Assembly: GCA_032834875.1 (NCBI GenBank)
Contig: CP135238.1
Span: 130,011-194,010, forward strand
DNA length: 64,000 bases
DNA from: Sulfuracidifex metallicus DSM 6482 = JCM 9184
GTDB lineage: Archaea > Thermoproteota > Thermoprotei_A > Sulfolobales > Sulfolobaceae
Direction: 5' to 3'
Of the stretch, positions 27,655 through 37,496 are shown in pieces. A model generated the notes under the pieces. The model ran no database searches and was not told where the DNA came from. It saw nothing but the letters and a program-made list of their open reading frames with translations. Each line of letters starts with the position of its first letter. Position 1 is the first letter of the stretch. The position numbers and the translations under genes are program-made.

Positions 27655-28590
27655 ATGAATATATGCATTTACGGCACTGTTTATAATTCAGTAAATACAG
27701 TAGAAAATACAATAGAAAGCGTCTTTGATCCTGAAATTTCTAGTATTGTAATTGTTGATTCCTATTCAACTGACGGTACATATGAAAAACTAAAGGAGAT
27801 TGAAAAAGAGTTTAACTTAACAATACTCAGATTTAAGTCTTCAAGAGGTATAGGAAGAGGTATTGCATTAAAACATTGTCCTGACAATTCAGTAACTGCA
27901 TATATAGATCTTGACGTAACTTATACTCCGGCTTTCAGAAAAATTGTAAAATCTGGAATTAAGAATGCATTAATACTTCATGAAGCAAACACGTTCATTG
28001 GAGTTAAAGAAGAAATACTAAGTAGAGGAAATTGGAAAGATCTGAACTCAGGTGAAGATCGGGAATTTTTTTCTAGAATGAAAATTCAATACGGACTCCC
28101 AATAATTATAGGTAAAAATTTTGTATATAATGGGGCCAGAGAAAAGAGATATGCGAGAAAATGGAGAGAGTTTATAAAAAGGGAACTAAGATGGAAAATT
28201 GATACTATTAGAGGGACAGGTTACAGTTTTGTAGAATTAATGAGAAAAAGACAACAGACTTTAGTAGAAGAGCTAGCTAAACCGTTAGCTTATTTAGTAG
28301 CAAAAGTAGAAGGAATTTATAGGAACTCAAAAGAGCTAAATAATTGGAATTTTACACTAAGGAACTTCTTTTATAATATTGATGACCCTCAAAAATACGG
28401 AATAGATAACGAGTTCATTTATCCGCTAATCGTAGAAAGGCGATCGAATATAATTGATTATAATAAAGTTAGAGAGATTTTACTAAATAATTTCCTGAAA
28501 CTAATTGAATATGATTGCGGTAACTATTCGGTTTTCACTAAGCAACTTAATCCCTCACTAAAATGCAATTATAGGTTATTAAAATGCTAA
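27655..28590 (+). CDS. GT2-family glycosyltransferase
   Basis: A 311-residue GT-A fold protein. The N-terminus MNICIYGTVYNSVNTVENTI and IVIVDSYSTDGTYEKLKEI give the nucleotide-binding part. TAYIDLDVTYTP supplies the metal-binding DxD-like motif near residues 81-83. The C-terminal 150 residues are lysine/arginine-rich and not recognisable. It would transfer a sugar from a nucleotide donor in the cytoplasm. Monocistronic, divergent from the membrane protein before it. Confidence 0.75.
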   Translation: MNICIYGTVYNSVNTVENTIESVFDPEISSIVIVDSYSTDGTYEKLKEIEKEFNLTILRFKSSRGIGRGIALKHCPDNSVTAYIDLDVTYTPAFRKIVKSGIKNALILHEANTFIGVKEEILSRGNWKDLNSGEDREFFSRMKIQYGLPIIIGKNFVYNGAREKRYARKWREFIKRELRWKIDTIRGTGYSFVELMRKRQQTLVEELAKPLAYLVAKVEGIYRNSKELNNWNFTLRNFFYNIDDPQKYGIDNEFIYPLIVERRSNIIDYNKVREILLNNFLKLIEYDCGNYSVFTKQLNPSLKCNYRLLKC

Positions 28591-28719
28591 TTGCCTAAAA
28601 ATAAATTATAGCCGTATAGTTAAGTAGTACAATATTAGTTATACATAATTATTATTTTACATTAGAATATCAATGTAAAATCAAACTCCTATAATACCTT
28701 GAAAATAAAAACGTTAACA

Positions 28720-28844
28720 TTTTATTCTTCTTTTTTCTTACTCTTTTTGTGCCTTTTATTTCAGTTATTATTACTGCTCATAATAGGAGGGAGTTTTTAC
28801 TTGAGGCCGTTAACTCTGCTCTAAACCAAACACTACCAAGAGAT
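28720..28844 (+). repeat. Shared 5' block of GT2 genes, pair 1, copy 1
   Basis: This 125-bp stretch covers the last 29 bp of the promoter region and the first 32 codons of the GT2 gene at 28749. It is almost identical (88 of the first 88 bases, a few differences after that) to the reverse complement of 33377-33501, the same part of a broken GT2 gene. Downstream of the block the two genes differ strongly. Confidence 0.85.
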
Positions 28845-29756
28845 AAGTATGAAATAATTGTTGTGAAAAACTTCGAGGACGAGAGGATTGATAAGTTCCT
28901 TGAAGAACATAATGTGAAGAATATAGTAACGAAGGAAGAACCTGCTGGTATTTACCTTGTTAAAGGTGTTGAGGAGAGTAAAGGTGAAGTGATATCGTTA
29001 CTTGATGATGATGACTTATGGTTACCACAAAAATTAGAAATAGTAAAACAAGTATTCAAAGACAAAAACGTAATATACTACCACAATGGCTTCGTTAATT
29101 TTACTGAATTTAGTAATTTAGATTTAATAAATAAAATCGCTTATAACAATAAAAGCTCATTATTAAAATTAAAGATAACTGACATGAAAAATTTTCTTAC
29201 CCCTATGAATAGCTCTTCTATAACTGTTAAGAAAGAGATTTTTTATGAAGTATTAGATAAAATTAGAAAGGTTTTTAGTTTAATAGATGCTTTATTGTTT
29301 TATCTAGCTTATTGCTACGGTAAAGATTTCGTTTTTGATGATAGGATCTTAACTCTAAGGAGGATTCACAAAACTAATACAAGTGTAGATAGAGTGAGCG
29401 AATATAGGGATTGGCTTAATAACCTTTCTAGAATAAGTAAGCTATATATGACTGATAATTTAACACTTCTAGATATTTTCTCCTCAATTGAATGTAAAAT
29501 TTCAAATGAGTATAAGAGGAGATTAATTTTACAGTTTGAATCCATGTATTTAGGTTGGAAAGTTACTTATAGTAGATTACCTAATACAAAAAATGAACTC
29601 ACATTCAAAGAGTTTATTAAATACCTTAGCTATCAACGAAGTTTAAAATCGTTCTTATACGGCTTATTACCTTATGCTCCTAGGAAAATTAAGGAATATG
29701 TTATAAAGAAATGGTATAATTATAATCTAAGTGTTATGGGATCAAATGAGCAGTAA
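28749..29756 (+). CDS. GT2-family glycosyltransferase
   Basis: A 335-residue GT2 enzyme with GTG start. The N-terminal PFISVIITAHNRREFLLEAV and VKGVEESKGEVISLLDDDDLW contain the donor and metal sites (acidic run near residues 89-92). A helical C-terminal region follows, without membrane segments. Upstream and N-terminal sequence is shared with the GT2 pseudogene at 32510-33472, in the opposite orientation, so the two converge. Intact; likely active in surface glycan synthesis. Confidence 0.85.
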   Translation: MPFISVIITAHNRREFLLEAVNSALNQTLPRDKYEIIVVKNFEDERIDKFLEEHNVKNIVTKEEPAGIYLVKGVEESKGEVISLLDDDDLWLPQKLEIVKQVFKDKNVIYYHNGFVNFTEFSNLDLINKIAYNNKSSLLKLKITDMKNFLTPMNSSSITVKKEIFYEVLDKIRKVFSLIDALLFYLAYCYGKDFVFDDRILTLRRIHKTNTSVDRVSEYRDWLNNLSRISKLYMTDNLTLLDIFSSIECKISNEYKRRLILQFESMYLGWKVTYSRLPNTKNELTFKEFIKYLSYQRSLKSFLYGLLPYAPRKIKEYVIKKWYNYNLSVMGSNEQ

Positions 29757-29832
29757 TAGGTTTTTTCCTTAGTTAATTATGAATCAATACACACTTTATT
29801 AATATAATCCCACAATTGGTATTTATCAATAA

Positions 29833-30858
29833 CTATTCAGATGCTAGCTCCAGATATCTTTTAGATATGGAAATATAATCATAGTTTTTTACCAACTCCT
29901 TTCCATTACTGCTTATCTTTTCCCATAACTCATAGTTTGATAATATCATCTCTAATTTCTTAGCATAATCGTTAGGATTAATTCCATTAATTCTAAAACC
30001 ATTATATCCATCAATTAATGCCTCTTCTGGAATACAGTTACTGCCGACCACTGGAGTACCGCTTGCTGAAGCTTCGAGAGTCGTATACGAAAAGCCATCA
30101 AATGTAGACGGTAAAATTAAGGCTATAGCTCTTGCATATAACTCTTTGAGTTCTTCATCATTTACTATTTTAGGGATAATCCAGTCATATTCAAATTTTT
30201 CCTTCCAGTAATGAGCAGCAGGGCCTACTATAACTAGGTTCACGTTAAACCCTCTTTCCCTTAAGAGCCTAATAGCCTCAATAGAAACGGTAACGTTTTT
30301 CTCACCTCTAGTCCCTACATGAAGGATAAATCCTCTCTTATCTCTAGGGTAGTATTTAAATCCATCGTTCTTAAATGGAATAGGTATAACTTCGTGACAT
30401 TTAATGCCCAACTCGGGAGCCATCCTCTTAACCTTCTGCGAAATACACACAACGTAATCTTGCCTGGAATAAAGGAAGCGTAAAGCTAACGCGTTAACCT
30501 TACTCTTTTTAGCTTCATCAAGACCATTACCGTGAATTACTGCAATTTTCTTAGCCTTACTTCTAATCCACGTAACTCCATTCATTATGATCAAATCTGG
30601 AGAAAACTCATTCACTACCTTACTTCCCTCAAAGGACCAATCAATAACTACTTTTTTTATAGGCTTAGGAACTGAAAAAGCCTTATATTTAGCATCAACA
30701 CCCCATCTTTCCAAAGGGGAAAAATCGCGTTCGATGTGATGCGTAAGGAAAAATACTTCGTTACCTAATTTTCTCATTCCTTCCCCTAATGTGAAAACAA
30801 ACCTACTGACGCCGTCTAGAGCATCAAGATGCTCTCTTCTCGTTATTAATATTCTCAT
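29833..30858 (-). CDS. GT4-family glycosyltransferase
   Basis: A 341-residue GT4 enzyme. N-terminal MRILITRREHLDALDGVSRF, second-domain start GFILHVGTRGEKNVTVSIEA, and donor-site region PSTFDGFSYTTLEASASGTP, where DGFSYTTLE is the E-x7-E equivalent with aspartate first. Intact. It lies between the two convergent GT2 genes of pair 1, in the segment that would invert if their repeats recombined, together with the flippase that follows. Confidence 0.84.
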   Translation of the reverse strand: MRILITRREHLDALDGVSRFVFTLGEGMRKLGNEVFFLTHHIERDFSPLERWGVDAKYKAFSVPKPIKKVVIDWSFEGSKVVNEFSPDLIIMNGVTWIRSKAKKIAVIHGNGLDEAKKSKVNALALRFLYSRQDYVVCISQKVKRMAPELGIKCHEVIPIPFKNDGFKYYPRDKRGFILHVGTRGEKNVTVSIEAIRLLRERGFNVNLVIVGPAAHYWKEKFEYDWIIPKIVNDEELKELYARAIALILPSTFDGFSYTTLEASASGTPVVGSNCIPEEALIDGYNGFRINGINPNDYAKKLEMILSNYELWEKISSNGKELVKNYDYISISKRYLELASE

Positions 30859-30927
30859 AATGGTAATGTAAAATGAGACTACTTTAAACTTTAAGCCAAA
30901 GATTTCACACTAAATAATAATGAGAAT

Positions 30928-32466
30928 TTAAACTCGTAATGATGAAATAATGAGGATTAGTTTCAGTAATGGTTTCAGAATAATATTAAACTTGCTATTC
31001 TCAAGTGCTGATTCAATTTCATTAATTTCAATAGTGGAAATTGTTTTTAACAATGCTATCAATATTATATATTGAGTTATAAAAGTTACCAAGGAAAGTG
31101 GAAGGTTGTAAGGATAAGGAATCTTGAACTCTATTATAGTAGGTAATATGAGTGAGATAAGTGCTATAGTTTCAATCCTAATAAGGGTAAAAATTGATTT
31201 CTTCAATTTCAATCTTATTAATTTACTTAACTGTATATCCTCATAAATTGTGGTTACAATTGATGAACCCCAAACTGAAAATATCATGCCCACAATACCG
31301 TAGTGTAAGAGAAGGAAATATGATAGTGGTATAAATACAGAAATATTAATTATATTTTCTACAATTGGAATCTTGTACATTCTTTTTATATAGAAGATAG
31401 TATTCCTTCCGTAAAGAGAAAGAAACGAGGTTAAGATTGAGAGGGTCAAGGAAAGCTGCAATAAATAGGGAGCTAATGAGTACTTCCCATAAAGTAAGTA
31501 AACAAGGGGAAATGAAACGGAAAATAACATCCCTTGCGCTCCCAACGTTATTAGTAAAGCATACTTGGAATACTTCATTACTGCCTCGGCATACGGTCTT
31601 TCGTCAGTTATCCTAGAGAAGGTAGGTAAAGTTATCTGAGCTAAGGGAGAAGTAAAGATGGCTATAATACTAGTTAAGTTGTTAGCGGCAACATAATTAC
31701 CTATATCTGAGGCAATTATGAGCCGAGAAAGTAAGATATATTGGACTTCACTCGAAATTAACCCTATTATGCCCAAAATCGTAAACGGTATATTATAAGA
31801 GAAAATACTCTTTAATGATATATCTCCTTCAGCTTTTATCCCCCTAAAAATGTAGAGCAAATAAGTGATCCCAACTATTCCGGCAACAGCATATCCCGCT
31901 AATACACCAAAGATCGCCCCGGCTATTCCAAAACCTAGAATTATTAATAATGGCGCTAAAATAAACCTCAATAATGCATGTAAGAAATCTATAAATGAAC
32001 TTACGTGAGATTTTCCTAATGCTAGTAACTGATTATAACTAATGTACCTAAATACCGTTTCTAAGAGAATTACTAAGGCTGAAATCCTTAAATAAATAGC
32101 TAATTCTGGTCTATTTAGTATTGTACTCGCAATGTAATTACTTAAGATTAAGAAGAGCACAGTGAAAACCAAGGATAATGTGAGCATGTAAGATGAAGTA
32201 ATTTGAAACACTTTTTTTGCACCTGCTAATTTTCCTTTAGTCATGAATTCCGAAATGTATCTTTGCGCTGCAGTAGTCATTCCTAAATCTATGAAGCCTA
32301 AAAGAAAGTAAGGAATACCAAATGAAAGAGTGTATAAACCGTAATTTGCAGGTCCTAGTAGCCTAGCGATAATGATGGTGTTTAAGCCTAGTAAAACCAT
32401 TGCCGAGAATGTGCCTACTAAGATGTGGAGGTATGACGTGATAGCGTATTTAGATATATCACCCAT
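30928..32466 (-). CDS. Wzx-like polysaccharide flippase (MOP superfamily)
   Basis: A polytopic membrane protein of about 512 residues with twelve to fourteen membrane segments, starting MGDISKYAITSYLHILVG and then LLGPANYGLYTLSFGIPYFL, the typical N-terminal motif of polysaccharide exporters. The frame is open further upstream to 32550, but that extension overlaps the tail of the GT2 pseudogene. A TTTTTATA box at 32490-32498 is placed about 28 nt before the ATG at 32466, so I choose that start. It would flip lipid-linked glycans built by the surrounding enzymes. Confidence 0.85.
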   Translation of the reverse strand: MGDISKYAITSYLHILVGTFSAMVLLGLNTIIIARLLGPANYGLYTLSFGIPYFLLGFIDLGMTTAAQRYISEFMTKGKLAGAKKVFQITSSYMLTLSLVFTVLFLILSNYIASTILNRPELAIYLRISALVILLETVFRYISYNQLLALGKSHVSSFIDFLHALLRFILAPLLIILGFGIAGAIFGVLAGYAVAGIVGITYLLYIFRGIKAEGDISLKSIFSYNIPFTILGIIGLISSEVQYILLSRLIIASDIGNYVAANNLTSIIAIFTSPLAQITLPTFSRITDERPYAEAVMKYSKYALLITLGAQGMLFSVSFPLVYLLYGKYSLAPYLLQLSLTLSILTSFLSLYGRNTIFYIKRMYKIPIVENIINISVFIPLSYFLLLHYGIVGMIFSVWGSSIVTTIYEDIQLSKLIRLKLKKSIFTLIRIETIALISLILPTIIEFKIPYPYNLPLSLVTFITQYIILIALLKTISTIEINEIESALENSKFNIILKPLLKLILIISSLRV

Positions 32467-32489
32467 TAAGCCAATAACCTTGTATACAT

Positions 32490-32498
32490 ATAAAAATT
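32490..32498 (-). promoter_or_regulatory. TATA-like promoter of the flippase gene
   Basis: Minus-strand TTTTTATAT centred 28 nt upstream of the ATG at 32466. It decides the flippase start, because a start at 32550 would lie upstream of the box. It sits inside the intergenic edge right after the GT2 pseudogene stop. Confidence 0.5.
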
Positions 32499-32509
32499 TA
32501 GACAGTACT

Positions 32510-33472
32510 CTAGGAAGCTTTTTGCTCCTTTTCGTACCACTTCCTTGCAACGTATAATTGAATGGACTTAGGCATAAAGATTAGTGATGCTAATAAAATT
32601 CCTCTAAAGTTTTTATAATCCAGACTAACATATTTCAGGTAATCACTAAAATTTGCTTTATGCGGCCCGTCTTTAGATAATCTAGTTACAGTTATTTTGT
32701 CACTTAAAGCTTGAGCTAACAGCGCTTTAATTACGCTGTCGCTTATTCCTTCTGATTTACAAGAACTTATAAGTTCTAGTATCAGCTCATATCGATTAGA
32801 ATAAAAGGTTATTTTCTTCTCTAACCAATCTTGAAAACTTTTCTCTTTTAAAGCAGTAGAATTATTGTAATGCTATCTGTATAAAGTTAATATAACTGGG
32901 TCGAACTTAATCTTGCAGTTTTTAAGTAGTGCAAAATAGTAATAAAAGTTATCAATAAACTATCTTACCTTTTTTAGCTGTGAAATACATTTCATTAGAG
33001 TATCTTTCTTAATACACGTAGAACTTGAATTAACTGGGCTTAAATCAATGAACCTATTTCTTATAAATTCGTTGTCATTTTCTTTCAACTTGCCTATAAG
33101 TTCATTTATATTTTCACCTTGCCTAAAAGCTAAAAGAGCATGACGATAATAGCCTAAGCTTTCTTCCTTAAATTCCTCCTTAACTTTTTCTAGCTTCCAT
33201 GGAACCCATAAATCATCGTCGTCTAGAAAACAAATAACATCACCTTCTGTATAGGATAAAGCGTTGACAATATCAGCACCTTGATTCTGTTCATTAGAAA
33301 ATACAGTTTTTACACCTAGATTTTTTAAAATGTTATCGTATTCTGAGAAATTCTTTGCAACAATTACCTCATATTCATCTCTTGGTAGTGTTTGGTTTAA
33401 GGCAGAGTTAACAGCCTCAAGTAAAAACTCCCTCCTATTATGAGCAGTAATAATAACTGAAATAAAAGGCAC
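32510..33472 (-). pseudogene. GT2-family glycosyltransferase with two in-frame stops
   Basis: One continuous frame of about 320 codons interrupted by TAG at 32960-32962 and TAG at 32873-32875. The N-terminus PFISVIITAHNRREFLLEAV and the DDDDLW metal site are intact. The part after the stops (FIDNFYYYFALLKN, then SFQDWLEKKI, ending LYVARKWYEKEQKAS) aligns in layout with the C-terminus of the intact GT2 at 28749. No frameshift is needed, which argues for true decay by point mutation rather than assembly error. The first 125 bp including promoter match that gene almost exactly. Confidence 0.85.
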
Positions 33473-33501
33473 AAAAAGAGTAAGAAAAAAGAAGAATAAA
33501 A
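33377..33501 (-). repeat. Shared 5' block of GT2 genes, pair 1, copy 2
   Basis: Inverted partner of 28720-28844. It covers 29 bp of upstream sequence and the first 32 codons of the GT2 pseudogene. The two blocks flank a 4.5-kb segment carrying a GT4 and a flippase gene. Confidence 0.85.
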
Positions 33502-33545
33502 GGTTTTATAATAATTTTTAACCTTATTTTAGCTCATTACATTTC

Positions 33546-34646
33546 GTGGCTAATATAACATTTGTAATGTGGGGATTAGGAGGAGCTGGCGGTGAACTAA
33601 TAATCTACAGGATTGCGGATCAGCTAGCTAAAGAAGGACATACTGTAAATTTAGTCAGTTTAGTGGGATGGAATTATTCTGGTTATAATCCTACAAGATA
33701 TGCTAATGTGTTTACTCAAAGGAAATTTTTACGTCCTCTCTTTTCAATACAATTTCTTTTAGAATCTAATAGGCGCTTTAAGAGATTTAGCTGGGCTACA
33801 ACCCAGTTTTATGAAATGAATATGAGAATATTAGCAAATCTTGTTAAGAAAGTAAAGAGTGATATAGTAATTGCTACATCATGGTATACTATATTACCAA
33901 CTGTAAGAGCTGGTGGAAAATATGTATTTGTACAAGATTCAATTGACGCTTATTTCATTTATGATCAATGGAAAGAGGTCAAAAAATATATATCAAAAGC
34001 ATTTTCCTCTGATCTTACTTTTCTAAGCATTTCGAATTACACTGATAATATAATTAAGCAATTTAATAGTAAGGAAAAAATATTGCGAGTAGGAATATTT
34101 ATTCCGGATGAGTTCTTTAACACTAGGTTAGTTAAACCATCACAGAGGAAAAGAATAATAATGACTATAGCCCGTATAGCTCCTACAAAAGGTTTTGATA
34201 CGTTTGTAAAAGCTATGAATGAAATCTATAGAAAGAGAAAAGATTTTGAAATACACATAGTTAACTCAGACAACTTCAATCTTGGGGATCTTGGCTTTAA
34301 ATATATAGAGCATCCTAGACTTTCTTGGACAGAATTGGCAAATTTATATGCATCATCTTATATTTTCGTTTATACATCAAGGTTGGAAAGTTTCGGACTT
34401 CCGCCAGTAGAAGCTATGGCTTGCGGTACTCCGGTAGTCATGACAAGGACTGAGGGGTCTAAAGATTACGGAATACATAATCATAATTCCCTAATCGCTG
34501 ACGTTGATGATTACAAAAAGATAGCTGAATATGTGGAGTACTTGCTGGATAATCCGTCAGAGGCTGATAGGCTTTCTTTAGGTACAATAGAAACCGCTAA
34601 GAAATTCAAGTTTGAGGAGTTTATGAAGAGATTTAAAAAGCGATAG
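33546..34646 (+). CDS. GT4-family glycosyltransferase
   Basis: A 366-residue GT4 enzyme, GTG start (MANITFVMWGLGGAGGELII). The second domain begins IIMTIARIAPTKGFDTFVKA, and the donor-site motif ESFGLPPVEAMACGTPVVMT near residue 278 has both glutamates. A close paralogue is the broken gene at 44715-45878 (same ESFGLPPLEAMACGTPVVMT segment). It is followed after about 45 bp by another GT4 gene on the same strand. Confidence 0.87.
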   Translation: MANITFVMWGLGGAGGELIIYRIADQLAKEGHTVNLVSLVGWNYSGYNPTRYANVFTQRKFLRPLFSIQFLLESNRRFKRFSWATTQFYEMNMRILANLVKKVKSDIVIATSWYTILPTVRAGGKYVFVQDSIDAYFIYDQWKEVKKYISKAFSSDLTFLSISNYTDNIIKQFNSKEKILRVGIFIPDEFFNTRLVKPSQRKRIIMTIARIAPTKGFDTFVKAMNEIYRKRKDFEIHIVNSDNFNLGDLGFKYIEHPRLSWTELANLYASSYIFVYTSRLESFGLPPVEAMACGTPVVMTRTEGSKDYGIHNHNSLIADVDDYKKIAEYVEYLLDNPSEADRLSLGTIETAKKFKFEEFMKRFKKR

Positions 34647-34656
34647 GTTTATAATA

Positions 34657-34665
34657 ATTTAAATA
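34657..34665 (+). promoter_or_regulatory. TATA-like box upstream of the GT4 gene
   Basis: AATTTAAAT at 34657-34665 lies only a few bases before a GTG at 34670 but about 33 nt before a TTG at 34694. Leaderless archaeal transcripts start about 25 nt after such a box, which favours the TTG start. Confidence 0.4.
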
Positions 34666-34693
34666 CTGCGTGACAACCAATTATTTGATTAAA

Positions 34694-35890
34694 TTGAGGG
34701 TTAGAATTTTATTAGAGACGAGACAGAGAGGAGTTTACGCTACTACTTTACTAATGTACGAGTTTCTAAAGGAGAAAGGAATAGACGTGGAAATGTATAC
34801 TTCTTTTCCCTCCAACTTTAATGTATTACCTTCTCCTCCTAAAAGTAAGATATTCGGAGAAGAGACGATGCTTAATAGTCCATCTTACTCAAAGAGGGTT
34901 CTCAACGAGATTAACCCAGAAAAAGGTTCAATACTTCACATAGCTAACGCTTGGCACGGTATAATACCTTTAGCCGAAAAGAGAGGAGTAAAGACTGTAA
35001 TAACAATACAGTATTGGTGGCCAACCTGTTACTTTAATTCAATGACTTGTAATGACTGTGATTGTAAAACAGTGGGTAAGGTGAGTAAAGCTATAAGTAG
35101 TAAGAAAAGCAAATCTTTGCTTACGTCAACGCTTGAGGCATTTTACACAATAAGAAAAATGGAAAGGATAAAGAAAAATGTATCTTCTGCCTCAGTAATT
35201 TTAGCTTTAAGCAAGGTGGTAAAGGACGTCCTAATATCTAGAGGTTTTCCCGAAGAGAAGATAAGAGTTATTACCATTAGTGCACTTACAAAAAACATAG
35301 ATTACGTACCGTACACTCCAAATGATAAGTTTTTCACTTTTGCGTACCTTAGTTACCCGGATAGGGAGAAGGGTATATTCAACTTGTTAGAGGCTTTTGC
35401 AATAGCTTTAAAGAATAATAATAATTTAAGGCTTAAAGTTCTTGGAGGCCCAGAATCGAAACAAGTGGTTGAGATTGTTAAGGATTTAGAACTAACTAAA
35501 CATGTAATTCTAACAGAAAGAGTTCCTTATGAAGAGTATGTAAAGAAAATGAGAGAAATTTTAAGTGACGTTGATGTTGTTGTAGTACCGAGTTTAATCA
35601 TTGAGACGTGGGGTAGAGTTGTAACAGAATCAATGCTTTCTGGTAGACCAGTACTTGTAACTAAGGGTAACGGAGGGTTAGTTGAGCAAGTTACTGACGG
35701 CGTTGATGGTTTCCACGTTAATACTTATGGTGTTAAGGAATTTGCTGAAGCACTCTATAAAATATCATTAATTCCGAGGGAGGAGATTAAGAAAATGGGA
35801 GAAAAAGCTAGAGCCAACGCTTTAGCAAAGTATAATCCGGATAAGATAATTAACGACATAATAGAGATGTATAAAGAATTAAGCGAATAA
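34694..35890 (+). CDS. GT4-family glycosyltransferase
   Basis: About 398 residues from the TTG at 34694 (LRVRILLETRQRGVYATTLL); the frame is open to a GTG at 34670, which I reject because of the TATA-box position. A cysteine cluster CNDCDCKTVGKVSKA, preceded by QYWWPTCYFN, lies near residues 113-130. The GT4 second domain begins FAYLSYPDREKGIFNLLEAF. The donor region PSLIIETWGRVVTESMLSG has E-x7-E as ETWGRVVTE. A decayed relative exists as two separated fragments at 38546-39518 and 43209-43463. Confidence 0.85.
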   Translation: MRVRILLETRQRGVYATTLLMYEFLKEKGIDVEMYTSFPSNFNVLPSPPKSKIFGEETMLNSPSYSKRVLNEINPEKGSILHIANAWHGIIPLAEKRGVKTVITIQYWWPTCYFNSMTCNDCDCKTVGKVSKAISSKKSKSLLTSTLEAFYTIRKMERIKKNVSSASVILALSKVVKDVLISRGFPEEKIRVITISALTKNIDYVPYTPNDKFFTFAYLSYPDREKGIFNLLEAFAIALKNNNNLRLKVLGGPESKQVVEIVKDLELTKHVILTERVPYEEYVKKMREILSDVDVVVVPSLIIETWGRVVTESMLSGRPVLVTKGNGGLVEQVTDGVDGFHVNTYGVKEFAEALYKISLIPREEIKKMGEKARANALAKYNPDKIINDIIEMYKELSE

Positions 35891-35891
35891 A

Positions 35892-37024
35892 TTATTTCGT
35901 AAATATAAACTTGAAAATGCCAGAGAATACTGCGCTACCGTTAATTAAAGTCCATATAGGATAAAATAGAATAACACCTAAGGTCACCTTTAAGTTTCTT
36001 AACTCTTTATATGAATTCAACGCACTGGTAATAGTTCTATAGAGTATTACTGACCCGCCAATGGCTAAAAGGAATAATGGATGAAAAATTAAGTAAGCTA
36101 TAGCCCCCAGCAAATAACCTATGACAATTTTCTTAGCTCTGATGACATACTTGTTCTTCTTATAAAAGTTAGGCTGTTCTAATGGAAAAGTGAGTAGCGA
36201 GAGTAATATTACAAAGAAAAGAAGAGGATAAAAAGGTAGAAAGAAATTTAATAAGAAGAAAAATACGCTTAGAAAATAAATTAAGTTATCCAAATTGGGC
36301 AAATATTTGTACTTCTTCAAAATTATTGCTAAAGGGAATCCGTATTGCAGGCTTTAACCAAATGGGACTTTAGCGATTTTTGATAATAAGAAAGTAAGTG
36401 CTCCACATGTACTTTTGGATTTAATACAATCTTATACCCAGTTCTTCTAACCCTTTCAGCAAAATCTATGTCGTGCATACCGTATTTGTATGTATTATCG
36501 AGAAAACCGACTTTCTCTATAACTTCTCTTCTGATAACGTCATTATTAAGCCCGCTGTATAGTACTTCCATTATAGGCGAGTTAGGTACTTTATCGTGCC
36601 ACCCTAGTATGTAAATATAGGAGAATATTTTATCAATCGTACTCCTGAGTTTTTTAACTGGGGTAATAAAAAGCGAAGAAGCTATGCCAATCCTTTCATC
36701 TTTTTTGACCGTTTCAAGCATTACTGAAATCCAGTTTCTTTCCCCTAGAATTAGATCGTCGTGTAAAATTAAAATGTATTCTCCTTTAGCTTTACTTATT
36801 CCTTCATTTATAGCTCCTGCATGACCTAGTTTTTCCTCATATTTATAGTATCTTATCGGTAAGTGATCTATGTATTTTTTTACAATCTCTTCAGTCTTAT
36901 CCTTAGAACCGTTATCTATTATGATTATTTCATAATCGTCATGGAAGTCTTGAGCTTTAATACTTTCCAATAGCTCACCAATTGTATCCTCAGCATTGGA
37001 AGTAGGAATAACAATTGATAGCAT
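35892..37024 (-). pseudogene. GT2-family glycosyltransferase with C-terminal membrane segments, one frameshift
   Basis: The 5' frame (37024-36329) encodes the GT2 catalytic domain: MLSIVIPTSNAEDTIGELLE, then GEYILILHDDLI with the metal site, then NNDVIRREVIEKVGFLD. It ends soon after YYQKSLKSHLVKACN. A one-base shift at about 36343-36348 gives YGFPLAIILKKYKYLPNLDN and runs into the 3' frame, which has about four membrane segments to 35892. The whole would be about 375 residues, a usual GT2 layout. The first 48 or so codons match the GT2 at 48058-49014 nearly base for base. Confidence 0.75.
36884..37024 (-). repeat. Shared 5' block of GT2 genes, pair 2, copy 1
   Basis: The first 47 codons of this GT2 gene are nearly identical at DNA level to 48058-48198 on the plus strand (about six differences, all near the start, then a run of over 70 identical bases). 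Downstream the genes encode unrelated GT2 bodies. Confidence 0.85.
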
Positions 37025-37149
37025 GACATAATAATAGGAATAAGTTCCAGTATATAAAAGAACATTTACGTTCTAAAAATTATGTAAATCTTGTCAACGC
37101 TCAAAATCCTTTTTTACTTCTCATCTCAGATACCTTCTTTTTGCCTAAG
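37017..37149 (-). repeat. 130-bp inverted repeat, left arm (promoter and start of a GT2 gene)
   Basis: Reverse complement of 43876-44008, with about nine differences over the length by hand alignment. It contains the upstream region and the ATG of the GT2 gene at 37024, plus the tail of a GT4 remnant. The two arms enclose 6.7 kb of glycosyltransferase genes and fragments. Confidence 0.85.
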
Positions 37150-37397
37150 ATTAGCTGTGATTTTTTAATTACCATTTCTAAAGTTCTAATATGATAGCCT
37201 AATCCTCCTTGTAATTCAGACGTTTTAACGTAGTTGACTTCAAAGTTTTTATTATATTTAAAAACATCATCTTTTGAACTTATACGAAGACCTATAACAT
37301 AAATTCCTCTATTACTTAACCTTTTGGCAAGTTCAAATGAATAAACTTCAATTCCATCCTAAGGTTTAACATTACCTGGTAATAGGGTTACTTGCAT
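37101..37397 (-). pseudogene. GT4 N-terminal fragment
   Basis: From an ATG at 37397 it reads MQVTLLPGNVKP, an in-frame TAG, then DGIEVYSFELAKRLSNRG, a typical GT4 N-terminal pattern (the expected glycine/asparagine loop and the first helix). It goes on to SELQGGLGYHIRTLEMVIKK and then stops after a lysine-rich tail that lies in the inverted-repeat arm. There is no second domain. It is a truncated and nonsense-mutated gene. Confidence 0.6.
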
Positions 37398-37496
37398 TAA
37401 ACTTCATATCTTATTTTAATATTTAAGGTTTTAGGAACCATTTTGTTAAAATCTTATATATTTTTATAATTTTGAAATTCTTCTATATATAATTCT

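Noticed and set aside
32466-32550. Longer N-terminus of the flippase
   Set aside because: It overlaps the end of the GT2 pseudogene and lies upstream of the TATA-like box; the hydrophobic core of the family starts right after the ATG at 32466.
32873-32962. TAG codons as possible pyrrolysine or readthrough sites
   Set aside because: No pyrrolysine genes are visible, other broken genes nearby use TAA and TGA as well, and the residues at these places are not conserved polar sites. Simple decay is sufficient.
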